From: Neodiprion pinetum
Taxonomy: Eukaryota > Arthropoda > Insecta > Hymenoptera > Diprionidae
Length of the DNA: 64,000 nt
Assembly: GCF_021155775.2 (NCBI RefSeq)
Contig: NC_060237.1
Coordinates: forward strand, 20,296,970 to 20,360,969
Reading direction: 5' to 3'
Position numbers and translations under genes: made by a program. The notes under the pieces are model-generated. The model was not told the origin of the DNA. It did not search any database and saw nothing but the letters and a program-made list of their open reading frames with translations. Each line of letters begins with the position of its first letter. Positions within the stretch are counted from its first letter, which is position 1. Shown piece by piece: positions 1 through 14,520 of the stretch.

Positions 1-66
1 TCTCTCTCCTTCTTTCTCTCTGATTTCTTTATTCGATCGACGGTTGAATGATTGTTCACCAAGCAC

Positions 67-150
67 CACGTGGCACCTAACCCAACCTGTACCATCTATA
101 CGGATATGCACGTGAAATTTCTTCAAGTTCGAAAATCACTTAGCCACGTG
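67..150. promoter_or_regulatory. Cluster of three CACGTG E-boxes
   Basis: Perfect palindromic CACGTG hexamers lie at 67-72, 109-114 and 145-150, all just upstream of the ATG at 184. CACGTG is the canonical site of bHLH factors such as Max/Myc, MITF/TFEB-like and Clock/Cycle. Three in 84 bp of AT-rich DNA is more than chance suggests. That they drive the downstream ORF is inference; no TATA box is seen. Confidence 0.4.
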
Positions 151-183
151 GATTAGAGAACACGGCAGTTGGGCTAATATGAA

Positions 184-567
184 ATGCCACAAACATGGTT
201 TGCCGAGTGCAATGAATTATTTTATTCTTCAGGTGATTCCACTAATTGTAGTAAGGCTAAACAACAAGGAAATGGGGCACCGCAACCAGATGTGTATGAG
301 ATTTTGAAATCAATCTCGACCGATTTAAAATCCTTGAAAGAGACCCACAGAGAAGACCTGATCAGCCTCAAGAAGTCGCTCGAACTGTATCGGACAATTG
401 TACAGGAGATCTCTCATAAGTTATATTTTATCGCTGCTTTTTCTGACCAACTGCGCAAAGACATGGAAGCAGTCGTACGTGCATGCACTCTGGAAGAAGT
501 CGATTCGCTGACATTGGAGAATGAGAGACTACGTGAAGACATGTGGCTTGAGCCATTTGGGGCATAA
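184..567 (+). CDS. Small coiled-coil protein or terminal exon, unidentified
   Basis: An open frame of 127 aa starts at ATG 184. An AATAAA at 599-604 lies 32 nt after the stop, which fits a real 3' end. The middle (about residues 35-120) is charged and heptad-like, with Leu/Ile-spaced runs such as ILKSISTDLKSLKE and a second segment LTLENERLRED, suggesting coiled coil. There is no signal peptide or membrane segment. An alternative is that the frame is a terminal exon: a good acceptor (TTATTTTATTCTTCAG) ends at position 231, which would make the coding part start with GDSTNC. Coiled-coil ORF1 fragments of non-LTR elements can look similar. I do not recognise the family. Confidence 0.35.
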   Translation: MPQTWFAECNELFYSSGDSTNCSKAKQQGNGAPQPDVYEILKSISTDLKSLKETHREDLISLKKSLELYRTIVQEISHKLYFIAAFSDQLRKDMEAVVRACTLEEVDSLTLENERLREDMWLEPFGA

Positions 568-3500
568 AATTTCTGCACGAATTCTTTCTGCAAAGGATAA
601 TAAACTAATCGCACGTTGGCTTATAAATTCTTCAACGTAATACCTGGATTTTTTTTATAGTTTTTCGATCGAGGGCGACCCCCTTGCATTCCACACGAAG
701 TCATTCTGTCATCCAATTTCTCTTTGCCAAATCAGTTTCTCGAAGTTTCTAACTCCGAGAAATTTCATTGTTTCATATCCAAGATCACGTCGGTTTCTTC
801 TCCACCTTCCCCTTCGACACTTGTTTTCGTTTAAATTCAACTTGCGAAATAGTACTTTTCGATCGGCTGTTCTTAAAGCACATCCTTTCGATCCTGTTTC
901 ATCACAATAAAGTGCCACTTTACGATCCACGTATACGTAAGCTTAAAGCCTCGGCTTCGCGGCCGGAAAAAACGACCGAATAAACGCATACTTTACGTAT
1001 ACTCGATCAAAAAATTTTGTTCGCACCTCGCGAGTAAAATTTTACAGCCTAGCTACGAAAATTCAATCTCGTTTTAACTCTAGCCCGTTACATGGCATTG
1101 ACTGCAACACCTGTTGTATCTACTACGCTGTTAGGAATTTATTTACCACTCTTTGATGCATGGGGTATTTTTATATTAAATTCGAAAGACGCTCTTATAT
1201 CCGCCTCAACTCTGAAGCTGCTAATCCCTGGAAATCTAATCATCGTCGCCCAATCTTAATCCTGTATTCAGAGCCTGCGTTATCCAGAAATTTCATCTTC
1301 TTGCAATTACATATCTGAACATTAACCCATGGAGTATCGTATCAATCTACAGGAAATAAGATTCCACTTGAGTCAGCACCTTCAAACATCGGATATACTA
1401 ACTCTTATTCATTCCTTTGCTTATTTTCATCAAACTCTTTGGTTTTGAGTCTATGGATCGATGCATGGCTTGGTACTTCTGCAGTGTTTCTTTACTTTAA
1501 AAGTTTAGGGTGTACCCTTACACACGTGGGAAACGTGTGAATAATTGTATTTCTCCTTAGACCTTGAGGATCAAGATCCCAGGACTTGGAACAACTTCCT
1601 CACTTTTTCTCTGTCTTTTTTCCCAGTTTTCTTTTCCTCTTTCCTTAAGAATGCAAAAATATTATGAGTTTAAAATTTAATGAATGTAAGAAAAAGCTCC
1701 GAGCCACCGCAGTTATTTGAAAATACCTTCGTCCGAGATCTGCGCGAGAAGCTTACTCGAAATATAAACTCGTTTCAAATTCACGGAATTCTTGCACCCT
1801 CGCGTTTGGTTCCTAAGCGATGCACGCGTTTCCTCGTAAGAAAAAATAAAGAAAGAAAAGTATCTCCAACTCGTAACGCGAAGTTTCACGCAACGGAATT
1901 TCCACTTAGAATTAATTAATTATCGAAGCAAACAATTAGCCGACGACTGGAAGAAGAACAAAAAAACTCAATCTGTACCCTCGCATTTCTCGCCCTTCAC
2001 AAGTCAATTCCTTTAACAAGGGTGTTGATTTTTCTTTCCTTACTTTTTCACGGTTTTAAAAAAGTTGATACAAATGTGTATCTGAAAAAATGAAACAAAA
2101 ACTGAGACCCGCGTACATACATAATTCCGCAACAAGGATAGAATATTGTCTTTCACATTTCAATGGGTTCCTATAATTATAATTCTTTACGCCGTCATCT
2201 TGACTCTATGATAAAAGTACATGTGGGGATAAAATACACGGGTTTCTCCAACCGCGTTGCTAAAATGACTCGACTGTGTGAAAAAAAAAAAACGTGACAC
2301 AATACGAAAATGATAAATAATTCTCGATTCTGTGTATATAAAACTTATCTATACAGTATCGTGCACATACCCTAAACGTGTACCATGTACATAAATCATA
2401 ACAAATCGGATTAATTATCCATAGTGAAATTATATACGATAAACGGAAAACTGTGTAGTATATTAAATGAAGTAGAAAAATGAAAAATAAAGATAACAAT
2501 TTCGAAATACTAGGAAAAAGAAAAGACCGACTGCGGTGCATATTAGGAACCCGTGTGCCATGACGTGTTCACAATCAGTGCCAAAAAAAAAAAAAAAATG
2601 AAAAGGCACTTGCGGTGCGAAACGGCGCTCCTCGTCGTACGTTGTCGTAAATATTATACATAATTAAGTACACATGATATTATATAGGTATAATAATAAT
2701 AGGGAAGATATTGTAGAAATCGGCGCGTACGAAGTCTTAATAATAAATAGTAATAACGGTGAATAAATAATTTCTCACGAGGAAAAAGTGCAATTATACC
2801 TAATTAATATATAATATCTATACTATACGTACATATATACATATGCATATAGCGTTGCCAAATAAATAGTCTAAGGAGAAAATACCTCTAATTGTGTGCG
2901 CGGAGAATGAGTGAGGAAGCGATGACTGTACACGGGAACCAGTTAGATACTTATACATTTATCATTGGAAAAACAAGAGACAGAAAACAAAAAAAAAAAA
3001 AAAAATTAAATAAAAATCAACGCGCGCATATATACATATAAATATACATAATACATAGACATGATTAATTCGATAAACTTATACGATACACCTAATCGAT
3101 CGAAGCGATATATTTTCCACGCACTCTTCAAATTTCAATCACATGACGCAGCCCAAGAAATAGATGAGAACACATGTTGGACATAATATACGTACGGATA
3201 ATAGTGTGTGGGTTGAATTTTTTTTTATTATCATTATTTCGACGGTTTCTTTTTTTCTTAATTCAATCTTATCGGTGGAAAAATAAATGAACGGACGTTC
3301 AAGAAGTCAAAATTTATAAATTTATCGACAATTAAATACAGTTCGAAAATAACATGTATAATACGCGTCTTAAAATAATCATGTATTCGAATTATTTTCG
3401 TAAACTTAACGACGCGTTATACAAATTAAACAACAAAATAAAGAAGAAAAGAAAAAGGAAAAGGAAACAAATTTAGCTACGCGATTATTTTTCAACAAAA

Positions 3501-6500
3501 TTTCTTTCCGCCGATAAGATATTTTACAGGTTTTGCGTTAAATTATTTTTGCCTTCGTAATATCATGTGCAATTCATCAATTGAAATTGGAAGAATGTAA
3601 ATATCAGTTACGAAACGGTCACTAATAATGAGATAAAATTAATTGTGCTTATGAAATCGCCGGAATTTCTTTCCTAAAATAATTCTAGACGACACGGATG
3701 AGGTGTAACAGGCTTATCAACTGATTAGACGAAAGTCGACGTTTAATTTCGGTCACCGCAAGACTTTCAATTGTAATTTATTGAAATTAAATAATAATGT
3801 CTTTATAAGACGCGCAGCTACGAATCGCAGCGTATGTCTAACGAATGTTTTTACGCTAGTTACATACATATTTGATAACGAATCTCGTCCAGAAATCATC
3901 TATTAAATTATTATTTAACTATAATAAATTATCAACAAAATATAGCTGTATAAATAATCGAATATATTATATGTACATATAATAAGTGGTTTTTAATTGG
4001 TAACATACATATATATATATATAGATATATACATATTAAAAAATTTCAAATATTTTTCGTGTAAAATTTCACACAATTCTGGTGCAAGGATCGCAATTTT
4101 CCTGACTTAATTCGAGTCCATACGTGCATTGGTGCAAAATTTGCACCAACTCACGCAAAGTTCATGCAGTTTCTTCACTTATTCCGAGACAATATTTTGA
4201 AATCTATGAAATTTAAATGACACGAAATGTATACGAAAATTTTTAAAAATGTGAGCTGGATGATTTAAATGGTATATTCGAGAATCGGCATGCCTGTAGT
4301 GTTTCGAGTTTGGTGTCTGTGATTATTTATAACCTCGGCACATCTAATTTGGCGCATTTACAATAACGATCATTCGTGATTGTTGTGTTTTTTTTTTTTT
4401 TCTTTTAACACAAAAAATGACGCATGGTTCCTTCGCGTTTGTTCGTTATGATTTCAATTTATTAATTATATATATAAAGAAAAGAGACAAGTCATAATAT
4501 TATACGTATAACGTGGCGAACACTAACGATTCAGAATAAAGTCACAAATATATAATAAGAGAATATGAGAATATGTGTATAAATATAATATGTATAGTAA
4601 CATTCATTATTACGTATTACTTGTTATATACATTGATGCAATATTTTATCCATTATATCATTCATCCGATACCCGCAGATATTTGAAGGTAATATATCCG
4701 GCAGGTATCAATAACGATTTGTTTAACGAAACGGGTAAAAATATACCCAAAGCTTACGCAAATCTACAAGTGTCGAATATTTATTTGCGGATACATTTGT
4801 TTGAAACAATCTTTGTTTCTAAATTGCCTGATTGTTTTTCAACAGTCTGTTAATTACTGTGGAAAATAATCGATTGACGTGATTTCCTTGGTTTGAAAAT
4901 GTTCGTTCTTTTCCACGTAAAACATCTTTTGTCGTCATCATATTCGCAACTTGTTTTGAATTCACTGAAAATTTGTTTCGTTAACAAATCGTTACAATTA
5001 TGGGTAAATTACTAACCGAATCATGGTTCATGTTTCAATGGGAGAAATTATTTTTATGCATGACGTACTTATCCACATTGGTTTATTATATGCCTTTTAT
5101 TCACACGTGCAGCATAATGTTGTTGCCGTTATTTCATCGTCTCAATTGATCGTCACATATATTCACGAATTTGGGCATATGTTAATAAATTCGTATTCTG
5201 TATATCTACAATCCACATAGTACTTATTCACTAATCAGACAGGAGGATAACTGGCCAAATCCAAAGATAAATGTCTTTTTTTCTTTAAACTCAAGAAATA
5301 TGCAAAGCAGAACAATACTAAAGTAAGCATCGCTGACAACAATGATGATATTATTAATAACAAAAATGATAAAAACTTATGAATCGTACTAATATCTGGA
5401 AATGTGCGAATTGATGTGTTCTTTTCTGTTCTTCTGAGACGACCACCTTGTATAATTAATCTATCACACTTATATTCAGAATTAATGCTGCAGCGATAAA
5501 AGTCAGCGAAAACTTTGTGTCAGAAAAATGGATCGATAATTTTGTCTAAACTCTTTGATGTCCAACCTCATTGCATCCAAGTTGCAGACGTGAACGTGAA
5601 TCCTTTCCGTTCGCGATTTTAAAACCAGCAATTTTTTAGGCACGTAAACGTGAAGCTCCAATCTGTACAGAAACCTCGAAGAAATTAAATTTCTCATTAG
5701 TTTACTCAGCGTCGTAAAAAAAAAAGGAAGGAGGGGTAAAAGGGTCACATAATCCGAATCTTCGCAGCCCTGATTGTAAATTTATTGTTATTGTCACAGT
5801 TCTGATAGATGAAAAATTGAATAGAACGCTGTTACCTAAAATAAGGCTTACAAGAAATGAATTTCCTTGTAACTAAATCTTTTCCGTAATATTAATACGA
5901 TCCATTTATGCCTTTAGTGCTATACCGTTACAGATTGGAGAATAAAAATCCAATTCATCTTTCCGAAAGTTGATCGCTAGTGAAATCCCTGTAAAAACAA
6001 ACAATCTGGCAGCACCATTGAAAGATATGTCTGAAGTAAGGAATTTCTCGGTTCGTTTCTTATATCCCATATTTTTGTAGTTTACGGAAAGGTAATTTTG
6101 CTTTTTAATATCTTTTTCATTCGGTGAAAAGTTGATGCGATATCAAAAGGGGATGGTAAGGTATCGTGTAACTTTTACAATTATCGTTTGTAACCCAAAA
6201 AACGAAAAAAAATTGCCCAATTATTTTTTAATTTTTAATCTTTTTGCCAGAAAATTTCCCTGGTAAATTAAGTATCTTGTACCTTGTTGCTCCCAGGGTA
6301 TCTTTGGGCAACCGTAACGAAATAAGAACAGAATTTAATTATCTTGCGTCCTTATTCTACAACTTCCATCATTTATATAAAATGTCTTCCGTTTAAAGCT
6401 GTATACTTACTTGTGAAATCACGTTTAGAAAAAATCTCCTTTATCAAAAGACTGTAACGCATTGAAGAATCGCATAAAATCTCTTGTTGCAGATGTTATC

Positions 6501-9500
6501 GTTCTTTTGGACCATATTCGTGCATCATAGAATTTTAATAAACACATGAATTAGAAATTAATAGTCCAATTTTACAACTTGAACAAGCTTGCAACGATAT
6601 TTTCTTTAACCTATTAATTATGAGATTTCAGCGCTTTAGTCATAATTTAAATTCTGCCACTGCGGTGCCCTTTATTATTGATTTTTTACTCCAATACCCG
6701 AAACTTTGTTCCACCATTAAATTTATTCTATTTATTTATTGTATATTATAACCGTTTCCCACAGGATTCAGAGCACACGATACGTCGCATTTTCTTCTAA
6801 AAATGAATCCAAGTTTTTTGCATTATTCACGTATAACTTCGGAACTATCGATCCTAGCAAAGTATGAGGAGGTACAGTGACCGTAACTTTTGACTCGTAG
6901 CTCCTAACCGAGTTGAAACTGTGCGCAATGACAGTTTTCTCTCTCGAAATCAACTCGATATAGCGTAATTCGATTCTAGCATTTTTCAAACTCCAAAATA
7001 CACTAAAATCCGATCCGATTTTTCTCGCAAAATTAAGTCGTCGTAGCATCCTAAACATTTTATTTCGGTACTTTCGAGGTAGTTCTCAAGTCTTGACGGA
7101 AAACAAGACATGTTATAATATTTCCTTTTCGGTCAAAGAACAAACTTAGTGTATCCGTCGTCCGCCTATACAGTCAACAATCAATCTTACAATGATGATT
7201 TTTAATAATCATGCAGCAAATTACAAAAATATTTTCTACAACCTTGCATTATTCGTTACCGTAATGAATCGAATGATCAGCGGCCGTTTGTTGTACGGTG
7301 CAAAATTTCTTTCCTCATTTGCCCAAGTTTGAAAATAGCCAATCGCGGTGTTGAGTTTCCACATCACTTGCTATTTCTGTTTTTCTCATGACGACCGTTT
7401 CACAGTATATAACTCTTTCCTGTATTCAACTCGTTAAATTCCACAGATTTAGAATACAGACATGATGATTTTACAATTATTTCCTACCGAATACACTGTT
7501 CTCCGTACCAACGAAGAAGACCCCATGATATGAAAATTCAAATCCGATCAAAACTAGACTCGAAACATCGCGACAACAGAGTAATTTCATTAAAAAATTT
7601 TCATCCATTCGTACCTGCATATTATCTAATATCATCTATATATTTTCAATTGCTGATTAATAATTAACTAACATCAATTTTGCACGCTACCTTGAAAACA
7701 ATTTAAACCTGATAAATCAGACCCAGCTTCTCGTCCCTCGTCACTGTTCGCACAATTTGTTGGCAACCTTTGAAAAGTTAAAATGTTCACATTACGACTT
7801 GCGTGTTGTGCCGTTGATCAGAAATGGACTTATAATATCCACATCGTCTAAGATATGTTTTACAAACCACGCTCGATATAATATTAATATATTTATATTT
7901 TATCGCACAAACGAAAGTAAAAATCAATTTAATCTGAATAATAGGAAAAAATGCAAAGCCCATTGTACGTACCCAATATTATGCTATGCAATTCAAACTG
8001 GCATAATACATAATAACCGCTCGTACGACGGTGAGTTGCAAAAAAAAAAAAAAAAGAAAACAACATTAACACGGAGAACTGTCGTCAATTTAATTCAATA
8101 AATAGATATCCGAATAATAAACGAATGAGAAAAAAAAAAAAATAACCGAATAACCGAAATGAAATTGTCGATGAATCTGATTGTAATTTACTCCGCGATG
8201 TGTGGCGTATCTCTCTTCCAAAAGTACAATATACTTGAGGTATATGTAAAACGTGTATATTTATCTATGTGTATACGCAGTGTACCTAAAACACTGTATG
8301 ATGTATAAATTGTATAACTGCAGGACTATTATCTGCACATAGATACATATATATAGAGTATAATGTATCGATTGTAAATGTTTGTATATGTATTGTAATG
8401 TATCTTTGCTTGGAGGGCGACATATCTTAAGTTATAACGTAAAATTTAAACTAAAAGAAAAACGGGAAGTGGAAAAAAGAACGCCGGTGAACGGCGTTCG
8501 ATTCGAACACGGCGCATGCGCGTTGCGCGTTCGACAGAATATTATATACTTACAGGGCAAAAGAAACACCTACTATAAATGGAATCGTAAATTGGTGATT
8601 ACGCTCGACTATGTATTTATATAATCGCGCGTTAAGTATCCTGCAGTTGAAAAATATTTCCCCGCATCGCAGGTAGGCAGAAAATTCTTTCTTCATACAC
8701 AACAATATGTATATGTGTCGAGAGTATGTCGAACGAGTTACGAAACAACGATCGCATCCGCGGTGCTCGAAAAGCCGAAAATATATATATAAATAATATA
8801 ATATATTGCATAACTAATTAAACTATTACAATTATTAATACGATTATGAAAATTTGTATATCATGGATGAATTAAAAAAAAAACAAAAAAAAATACGAGA
8901 CCAAAATTGAATACCAATTGTTGCACAATATTTCCATTTTATCGATTGATTGATGCATCGTCGTTCTGGTTTTTTTTTCCGTAATTTTCTCACCGTTTCT
9001 AACCCATTCTAATTTACATCTGCAAAATCAAAATCAAAAAAAAAAAATTTATAGCAACATTTCGGGCTCCTAGTACAATTATGCATCCTACCCTACATCA
9101 CGTATGTGTTATTATTGAAATCCGAAGGATGAGTCAGCGTTTTCACAGAGACGAGGGTAAACGGAGTGTAACCCTTGGGGTGAAAGTGTATCTCTCTCGT
9201 GGAACTTGACAAATTGTTCGCGTATGGACGTGTGCACGATTGTAATATGTCAGAGTGATATATTGTATATCACTGGGATTAAAACTCAAGTAACGATGTT
9301 GCGAGTTCTTACATGCAGGTCTCGTTCTCCTGGAGTATAACGACGAAGGGAGTGAGAATGTCCTTGTGCACGTGGGGTAAGAGGTGGTTGGTCAACTTTC
9401 CGCTTACCTTGTAAAATTGTATCCCGAAAGAAGTCTGATGAAAGTGATACTGCAAACGTCGGTGGAGGGGCAAATACAATTTATCATACGCATCGTGCAG

Positions 9501-10975
9501 TCTTTATACGCGACAAGCTAAAACGCGCTTTAAACATTTTTGCACATTCGGTGAATATCGCATTTTACGTACCGCGCAATTGACGCTGCAAATTTATTGG
9601 CACAACAGACGAAGAGCTCGTCGCGTAAAAATTCTGCACTGGACACGGCTGTGTGAAAATTATGTAATTGAATATACTTGTTTTCTGCTTAATAATTTCA
9701 CCATCGAATCATGCAACGCTCATTTTACAGGTAATCTTTCAGCAATCCTCTTGTCGCTCACAAGTATCAACACATTTATTCTAACAATGAGCTTAACGCA
9801 ATGAAAAGCTCCTTCTCCTTCTCTGCTGTATTATACGCATCAATTTAGCCGTTGGCTGTGAAGTGGCTCGAACCGATTTTACGTCAAAGTTTGACCCGCG
9901 GGTAATGTCGAAATTTCGTGGGATACCGAGAAATTAACCACTTTCGCAACGAACGGCTCGATTCAATTATAAAATCAATCTTTAAGCTGAAATTTTCATA
10001 ACTAACATTTCTTATTTTTCAACTTGTTGAAGAGGCTCTTCGGCAATTCCTTGCACGGGTTGCATGCAGGCTTTTTAAAAAATACCGATTATAATCCGAC
10101 TGGTTTCTTTTTTAATCATTCATACATACGCTGCGAAAACGCGGAGATAGATTAGATAATTAGAACAGTCATTTCACAAACGGAACTACGTAAGCTAAGG
10201 AATTGTATTCAGTTCACTAAATGCATGATCGTCGTTCACTCAAATCCCTCGTTTTCCGAAACACCTTATATCGTAACGGGCAATCTGTTGTAAATATATC
10301 CGGCAATTTTTCCTGCAATCTCTATGTACGTATAAAAATATACTTTTCAATTCCTTGTTAGAAACTGCACTGGTTCATTCGTCTTTTTTTAATACGACTT
10401 GTATCCCTGTAGAATATCACACTCAAAGCTAAAGGCATGGAAAGTAACAGAGAATAATGATATCACGACGAGATATACGGTAGCGGAGGTATCGTCTATT
10501 TCTTGCACAGTTCTTTGATCTTGCAACACCCCTAGAAAATACGAAATCCGACAGATATTAGCGAATCCCCGAGATTACTCTCCGCTTATAAAATTCACCA
10601 CTCAGAATCAACTCACGTACTTGCATTTTGAATTTCTAGGTTCCCTACTTGCAGAACCGGCTCGATTTGTCCATTTTGTTTGTTTTTTTTTCAATTTTTC
10701 TTTTTTTTTGTTCTTCGACTCATTTTCCCTGTCCTAGTTTACATTATAAACCCATACAACGGAGTAATGAAACTATAACTAAAAATCCCACCCACATAGT
10801 TCGGTCAAACGTCAGAGATAAATCTCGCGAACTTGATGGCGATGCAAAGTTGTTAATTTATCAAATTTCTCACTCGCGATTATCAGCTGGTATTGAGACG
10901 AAGTGAACCTACGATCGATCAAGTTACAGCATAGTTTTTTGTAGTTTCGTTACTCCATAGCTGACTGAGATTTAG

Positions 10976-11091
10976 GTTCCCTCCGGTCGAGTCACCGACG
11001 GCGATGTGCTGTGGAATTTTCAGCTTACGACCCGCCACGTCCAACGCGTCTGCAACCAAACTGACCCATCCTAGACCGCTTCACCGGCACG
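10976..11091 (+). other. Possible exon in a GC-rich island
   Basis: This 116-bp block is much richer in GC than its surroundings. It is bounded by a plausible acceptor (GAGATTTAG at its left) and a consensus donor GTGAGT at 11,092. One plus-strand frame is open throughout, and its end phase would fit the furin-like exon at 13,926, but the peptide is not recognisably furin. The minus strand also has an open frame of about 50 codons here. It may be a coding exon, a non-coding exon or neither. Confidence 0.2.
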
Positions 11092-13896
11092 GTGAGTCTC
11101 TCATTCTACAACTCGAATGAATCTAATGTCACTCTACGAGTAACCCTATACCTTCCGAACACCTGTCGATCTATCTTTCTGTGCATCTAATTCTCTTACA
11201 CCACTTTCAGTTTTACACATAGGTGTTGACTTTCAACTATACTTGAATGCTTTACCGATGCTAATTTATCATTTTGCACCAAGTCTAAACACTGATTATA
11301 CCTGTTCAACTAAAAAAAAAAAAAACATAATAATAAGTTACAACCGGATTGCTGGCGTTTCATTGTTATTTAATGTGCCAGGATTATAGCAAGAGATTTT
11401 TCCCACTTTACGGAGTATTTATATGCTATTTTCTCCGATATTTTTTTCAAGAACGTTTAACAAGTCACTGCTACTGGTATATTGTAACTGGAATATAAAT
11501 GCAATAGGCAACAAATTGCGGCATATAATCTTTATTATAGCGTCATCTGTGAGCCAGAAGGTTATTTCAAAAAAGTATTCAATGTATCGACTGAATTTTC
11601 CGTGCCCGTAACGAATACCTGAATGTAATTATGGTATGTAATTAACAATGCTGCCCTGATAATGACAATCTTCATTGAAATACTTTGATATCCACCAACT
11701 GTTCTAATTATTGTATACGCGTCCAACTGTATATGGGGAATTCCGTGCGAACCCGATCATCATCCGAACGTCACCATTTTTGATTTTGTTCAAAATTTTT
11801 CATGCAATTGTCCCAATTCTTAAACAGTGCACTGAATTTTTTCTGCCTTTTTGTCGAACCAGTTAATCATTTATAAATATATAAAGAGATTTTGAAATCG
11901 ATCATTCTTTAAATTCTCAAAAACTGGATTTTCTACGCCGAACATTTCCAAATCGCGCCCATAATGAGCTGATTTTTTGTTATCGCTATACATTTTTTTT
12001 TATCAACTAAAACATTGTCTAAAAGGTCTGAGAATTCTCAAAAAATTCTCAAAACTTTTATTTTTCAAATCGCTCCGTCATGGAACCGGTCATAGTGAAG
12101 ACAAAGTGCAAGAAAAAAGTTTTAACAATTTTTTAACAATTTTCCGACCGTTTAAAGAATGTTTCACTTAATCAAAGCAATTTAAAGTATTGACAAAGTT
12201 GTTGCAAGACAATTGGCGATCAGGGTCCCAATCCTGAACTGTTTGGAATCGAAAATACAGTTTTTAAAATGTTTTTGACAATTTTAAGAATAGTCTATCT
12301 CAAAATTACGTTTAATATTTATAAATAATTAACCGGTGGAATAAAAAAAACCTGAAAAATTCAGGGTATTGTTTCAAAGTTGGGACAGTTGCATAAAAAA
12401 TGTTTAACAAAATTAAAAATGTTGAAGGGCAGACGTTTTTATATATTTGTGTAACTTCCCTTGTAGAGTTCGGTTCGAACATTATTACCGTATATTGCTT
12501 TAAAACTTTTGGGTCATATGTGTTAGCAATTTTTCGTTGCATTTTTGTGTCTTTCTATTTTGCATATACATATTATAGCTTATGAAGCTTCTCATTATGA
12601 TTGTATTAATTGTCATGTATATTAATTAATTATATATATATACACATACACTATAAGAACTTTATGCTTTGCAATGAATAATTTATGCCTGTGAAAATCT
12701 AAACGTAATTAGTCACTGCACCGTTTTAGTCTGTTATTCGAATTACAAACTGCTTTCCGTTCTAAGTGCTTCTCGTATTAATTATTCTTGTATTGTCATA
12801 TATAGATGTACAACTATTTCAGACCGCATAATAACGGCGGCGTGTCTTTAGATTCGTATTAGTGGAACGGTTATATAAATCAAGTGATTTTTTATGTGAT
12901 ATAATGCATATTTGGAATTATTTGATTCAAGGTTAATGAATTTGGGACCTAAGACGTTTAGACTACGTTTCAAGTACTTATGATTACTGACAAATGACAG
13001 CCACATTAATTTAATATAGAAAAAGAAACAACTGAAGCTACGCGACATGTTAAATATACAATAAAAATACCTTTCGCGAATAGGAAGAAATTGACAAAAC
13101 TAGACGAACAAGTTATCTAATAATAGTATTCAGATTGTATACACGTAGTTAGCTCTTTAAAAGTGAATCTGGAAAAACCGTTGATTTTGGACCCCAAGTG
13201 TCAAGTGAATAAACCTCAAAAAATCGTTGATTGGACTTCAAAACGCAAAAGAAAAATAATCATTTATCCGGAAAGGGGGTCATAATCTGAAAATATAGTA
13301 AAATATATGTAGTAGTAGACCACTCATATAACATACCAGTTAATAATCGGAAAAAAAGGCACAAGGATAGCGACAGATTGAACAGACAGCATTGCGTATC
13401 CATTCACAGAATTTTATACCTATGCTTACTGTGTAAATCTGTCACTTTGCACACGATTTCGATACTTAGTTTCAACGGGAAAAAACCTATCGGGACACAA
13501 TATTTCAATTATTGGAATAAAACTGAGATATAATGAGCGTAATAACGATCGAAACTGACTATTATTACCCTAAAAGAATATCACTACTTGTTTTTCAAGG
13601 TCTACTAATTTATCACTCGGTGCCAAAATAGACATTTTCTTTCCTTATGCTCCATCATTCACGTCCAATTCACCCCATCGCCTAGTGGATTTTACTATTT
13701 TCCTATTCGCATAGAAATGAATCAATTATAGAATGTGAATGATTTGATCGATATGCAGTTAAAGAAACTGTTTTACAAATCCCGTAACTATTATAATTGG
13801 AAAAATGTACCAATGGTATTATTGGTATTACTACTATTGTTACTGTTATCGTTTGGTTGCTTTGACCGTCGACGAGCCGGAAATTACGAAGAAGTA

Positions 13897-13925
13897 TACT
13901 AATCGATATTTTGATATCGTTCCAG
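13897..13925 (+). promoter_or_regulatory. Branch point and 3' splice site of the furin-like terminal exon
   Basis: TACTAAT at 13,897-13,903 matches the ideal branch-site consensus and lies about 20 nt before the AG at 13,924-13,925, a close but workable spacing. This decides where the coding exon begins. Confidence 0.6.
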
Positions 13926-14386
13926 AGTGTCGGAAGGGGTGGTTCCTCTTGGACGACGGGTGCGTCAGCCAATGCCCCTCAAAGACTTATGCAATATCGA
14001 ACGAAAACAAGATGAGCAGTGTTTGCGCCCCGTGTCATTACACCTGCGCGGGATGCTCAGGACCAGCGGATTACGAGTGCACTTCCTGTCTCGAGGACGC
14101 GACGCCGTACAGATCCGGGGGTTCGACCCACTGCGTCCTAACGTCCCTCACGTCGAACCTCCACTCCACGAAGTGGTTTTACCGCATGTTCATTCTGTTC
14201 GTATTGAACTTGGTGACGTTAACGGGACTCGGCGTGTACTTTTGCGTTATTTGGTACGTCAGGAAGCAAGACTCCAAGGAATATGCCTACAGCAAAGTCG
14301 CTTACGAAACCGGCGGCGCGGTGCCAAAAGATGACGCGCATAAGTCGGTCTTGCCGCAAGACTCGTATTTGTCTGACAGCGACTGA
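13926..14386 (+). CDS. Furin-like proprotein convertase, last coding exon (partial gene)
   Basis: This exon encodes about 153 residues of the C-terminus of a furin-like subtilisin-family convertase, which cleaves proproteins at dibasic sites in the trans-Golgi network and at the cell surface. In order it shows a cysteine-rich furin repeat region (CRKGWFLLDDGC, then CAPCHYTCAGCSGP and CTSCL), a spacer, one transmembrane helix (FILFVLNLVTLTGLGVYFCV) and a short cytoplasmic tail ending SYLSDSD, an acidic/Ser motif typical of Golgi-retrieval tails. The acceptor at 13,924-13,925 (GATATCGTTCCAG) is preceded by a near-perfect branch site TACTAAT at 13,897-13,903, so the frame's earlier ATG at 13,805 is not the start. 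Catalytic, pro- and P-domain exons are not visible and must lie further left, outside or in unrecognised exons. Confidence 0.85.
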
Positions 14387-14514
14387 CTAGCCGCTGATAA
14401 TCGTGAGAGGAGCGACGGTTGACGCGACATCTTCCGCTTGTCTTCTCGTGTTTTCGATTTTACAAATTTTTCAACGCAGTTGTTAAAGCCAATATACCTA
14501 TATCTATCCTGTAT

Positions 14515-14520
14515 AATAAA
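14515..14520 (+). terminator. Poly(A) signal AATAAA of the furin-like gene
   Basis: AATAAA lies 129 nt after the TGA stop of the furin-like exon and is followed by T/GT-containing sequence. It gives a short 3' UTR. Confidence 0.6.

Larger units (their letters stand above)
568..13925. other. Long AT-rich stretch without a recognisable gene
   Basis: About 13 kb of AT-rich DNA with many A/T homopolymers (for example near 2,584-2,600, 2,989-3,004 and 8,040-8,055) and dinucleotide-like TATA/ATAC runs. Short ORFs here show no coding character. Because a furin-like last exon with a strong acceptor begins at 13,926 and no upstream furin exon is visible, most of this is probably intron of that gene or intergenic. 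The one GC-richer island, 10,976-11,091, is listed separately. Confidence 0.5.

Noticed and set aside
13805..13925. ATG at 13,805 as start of the furin-like protein
   Set aside because: The stretch is Tyr/Trp low-complexity and is followed by a TACTAAT branch site and strong acceptor, so it is intron and the real exon starts at 13,926.
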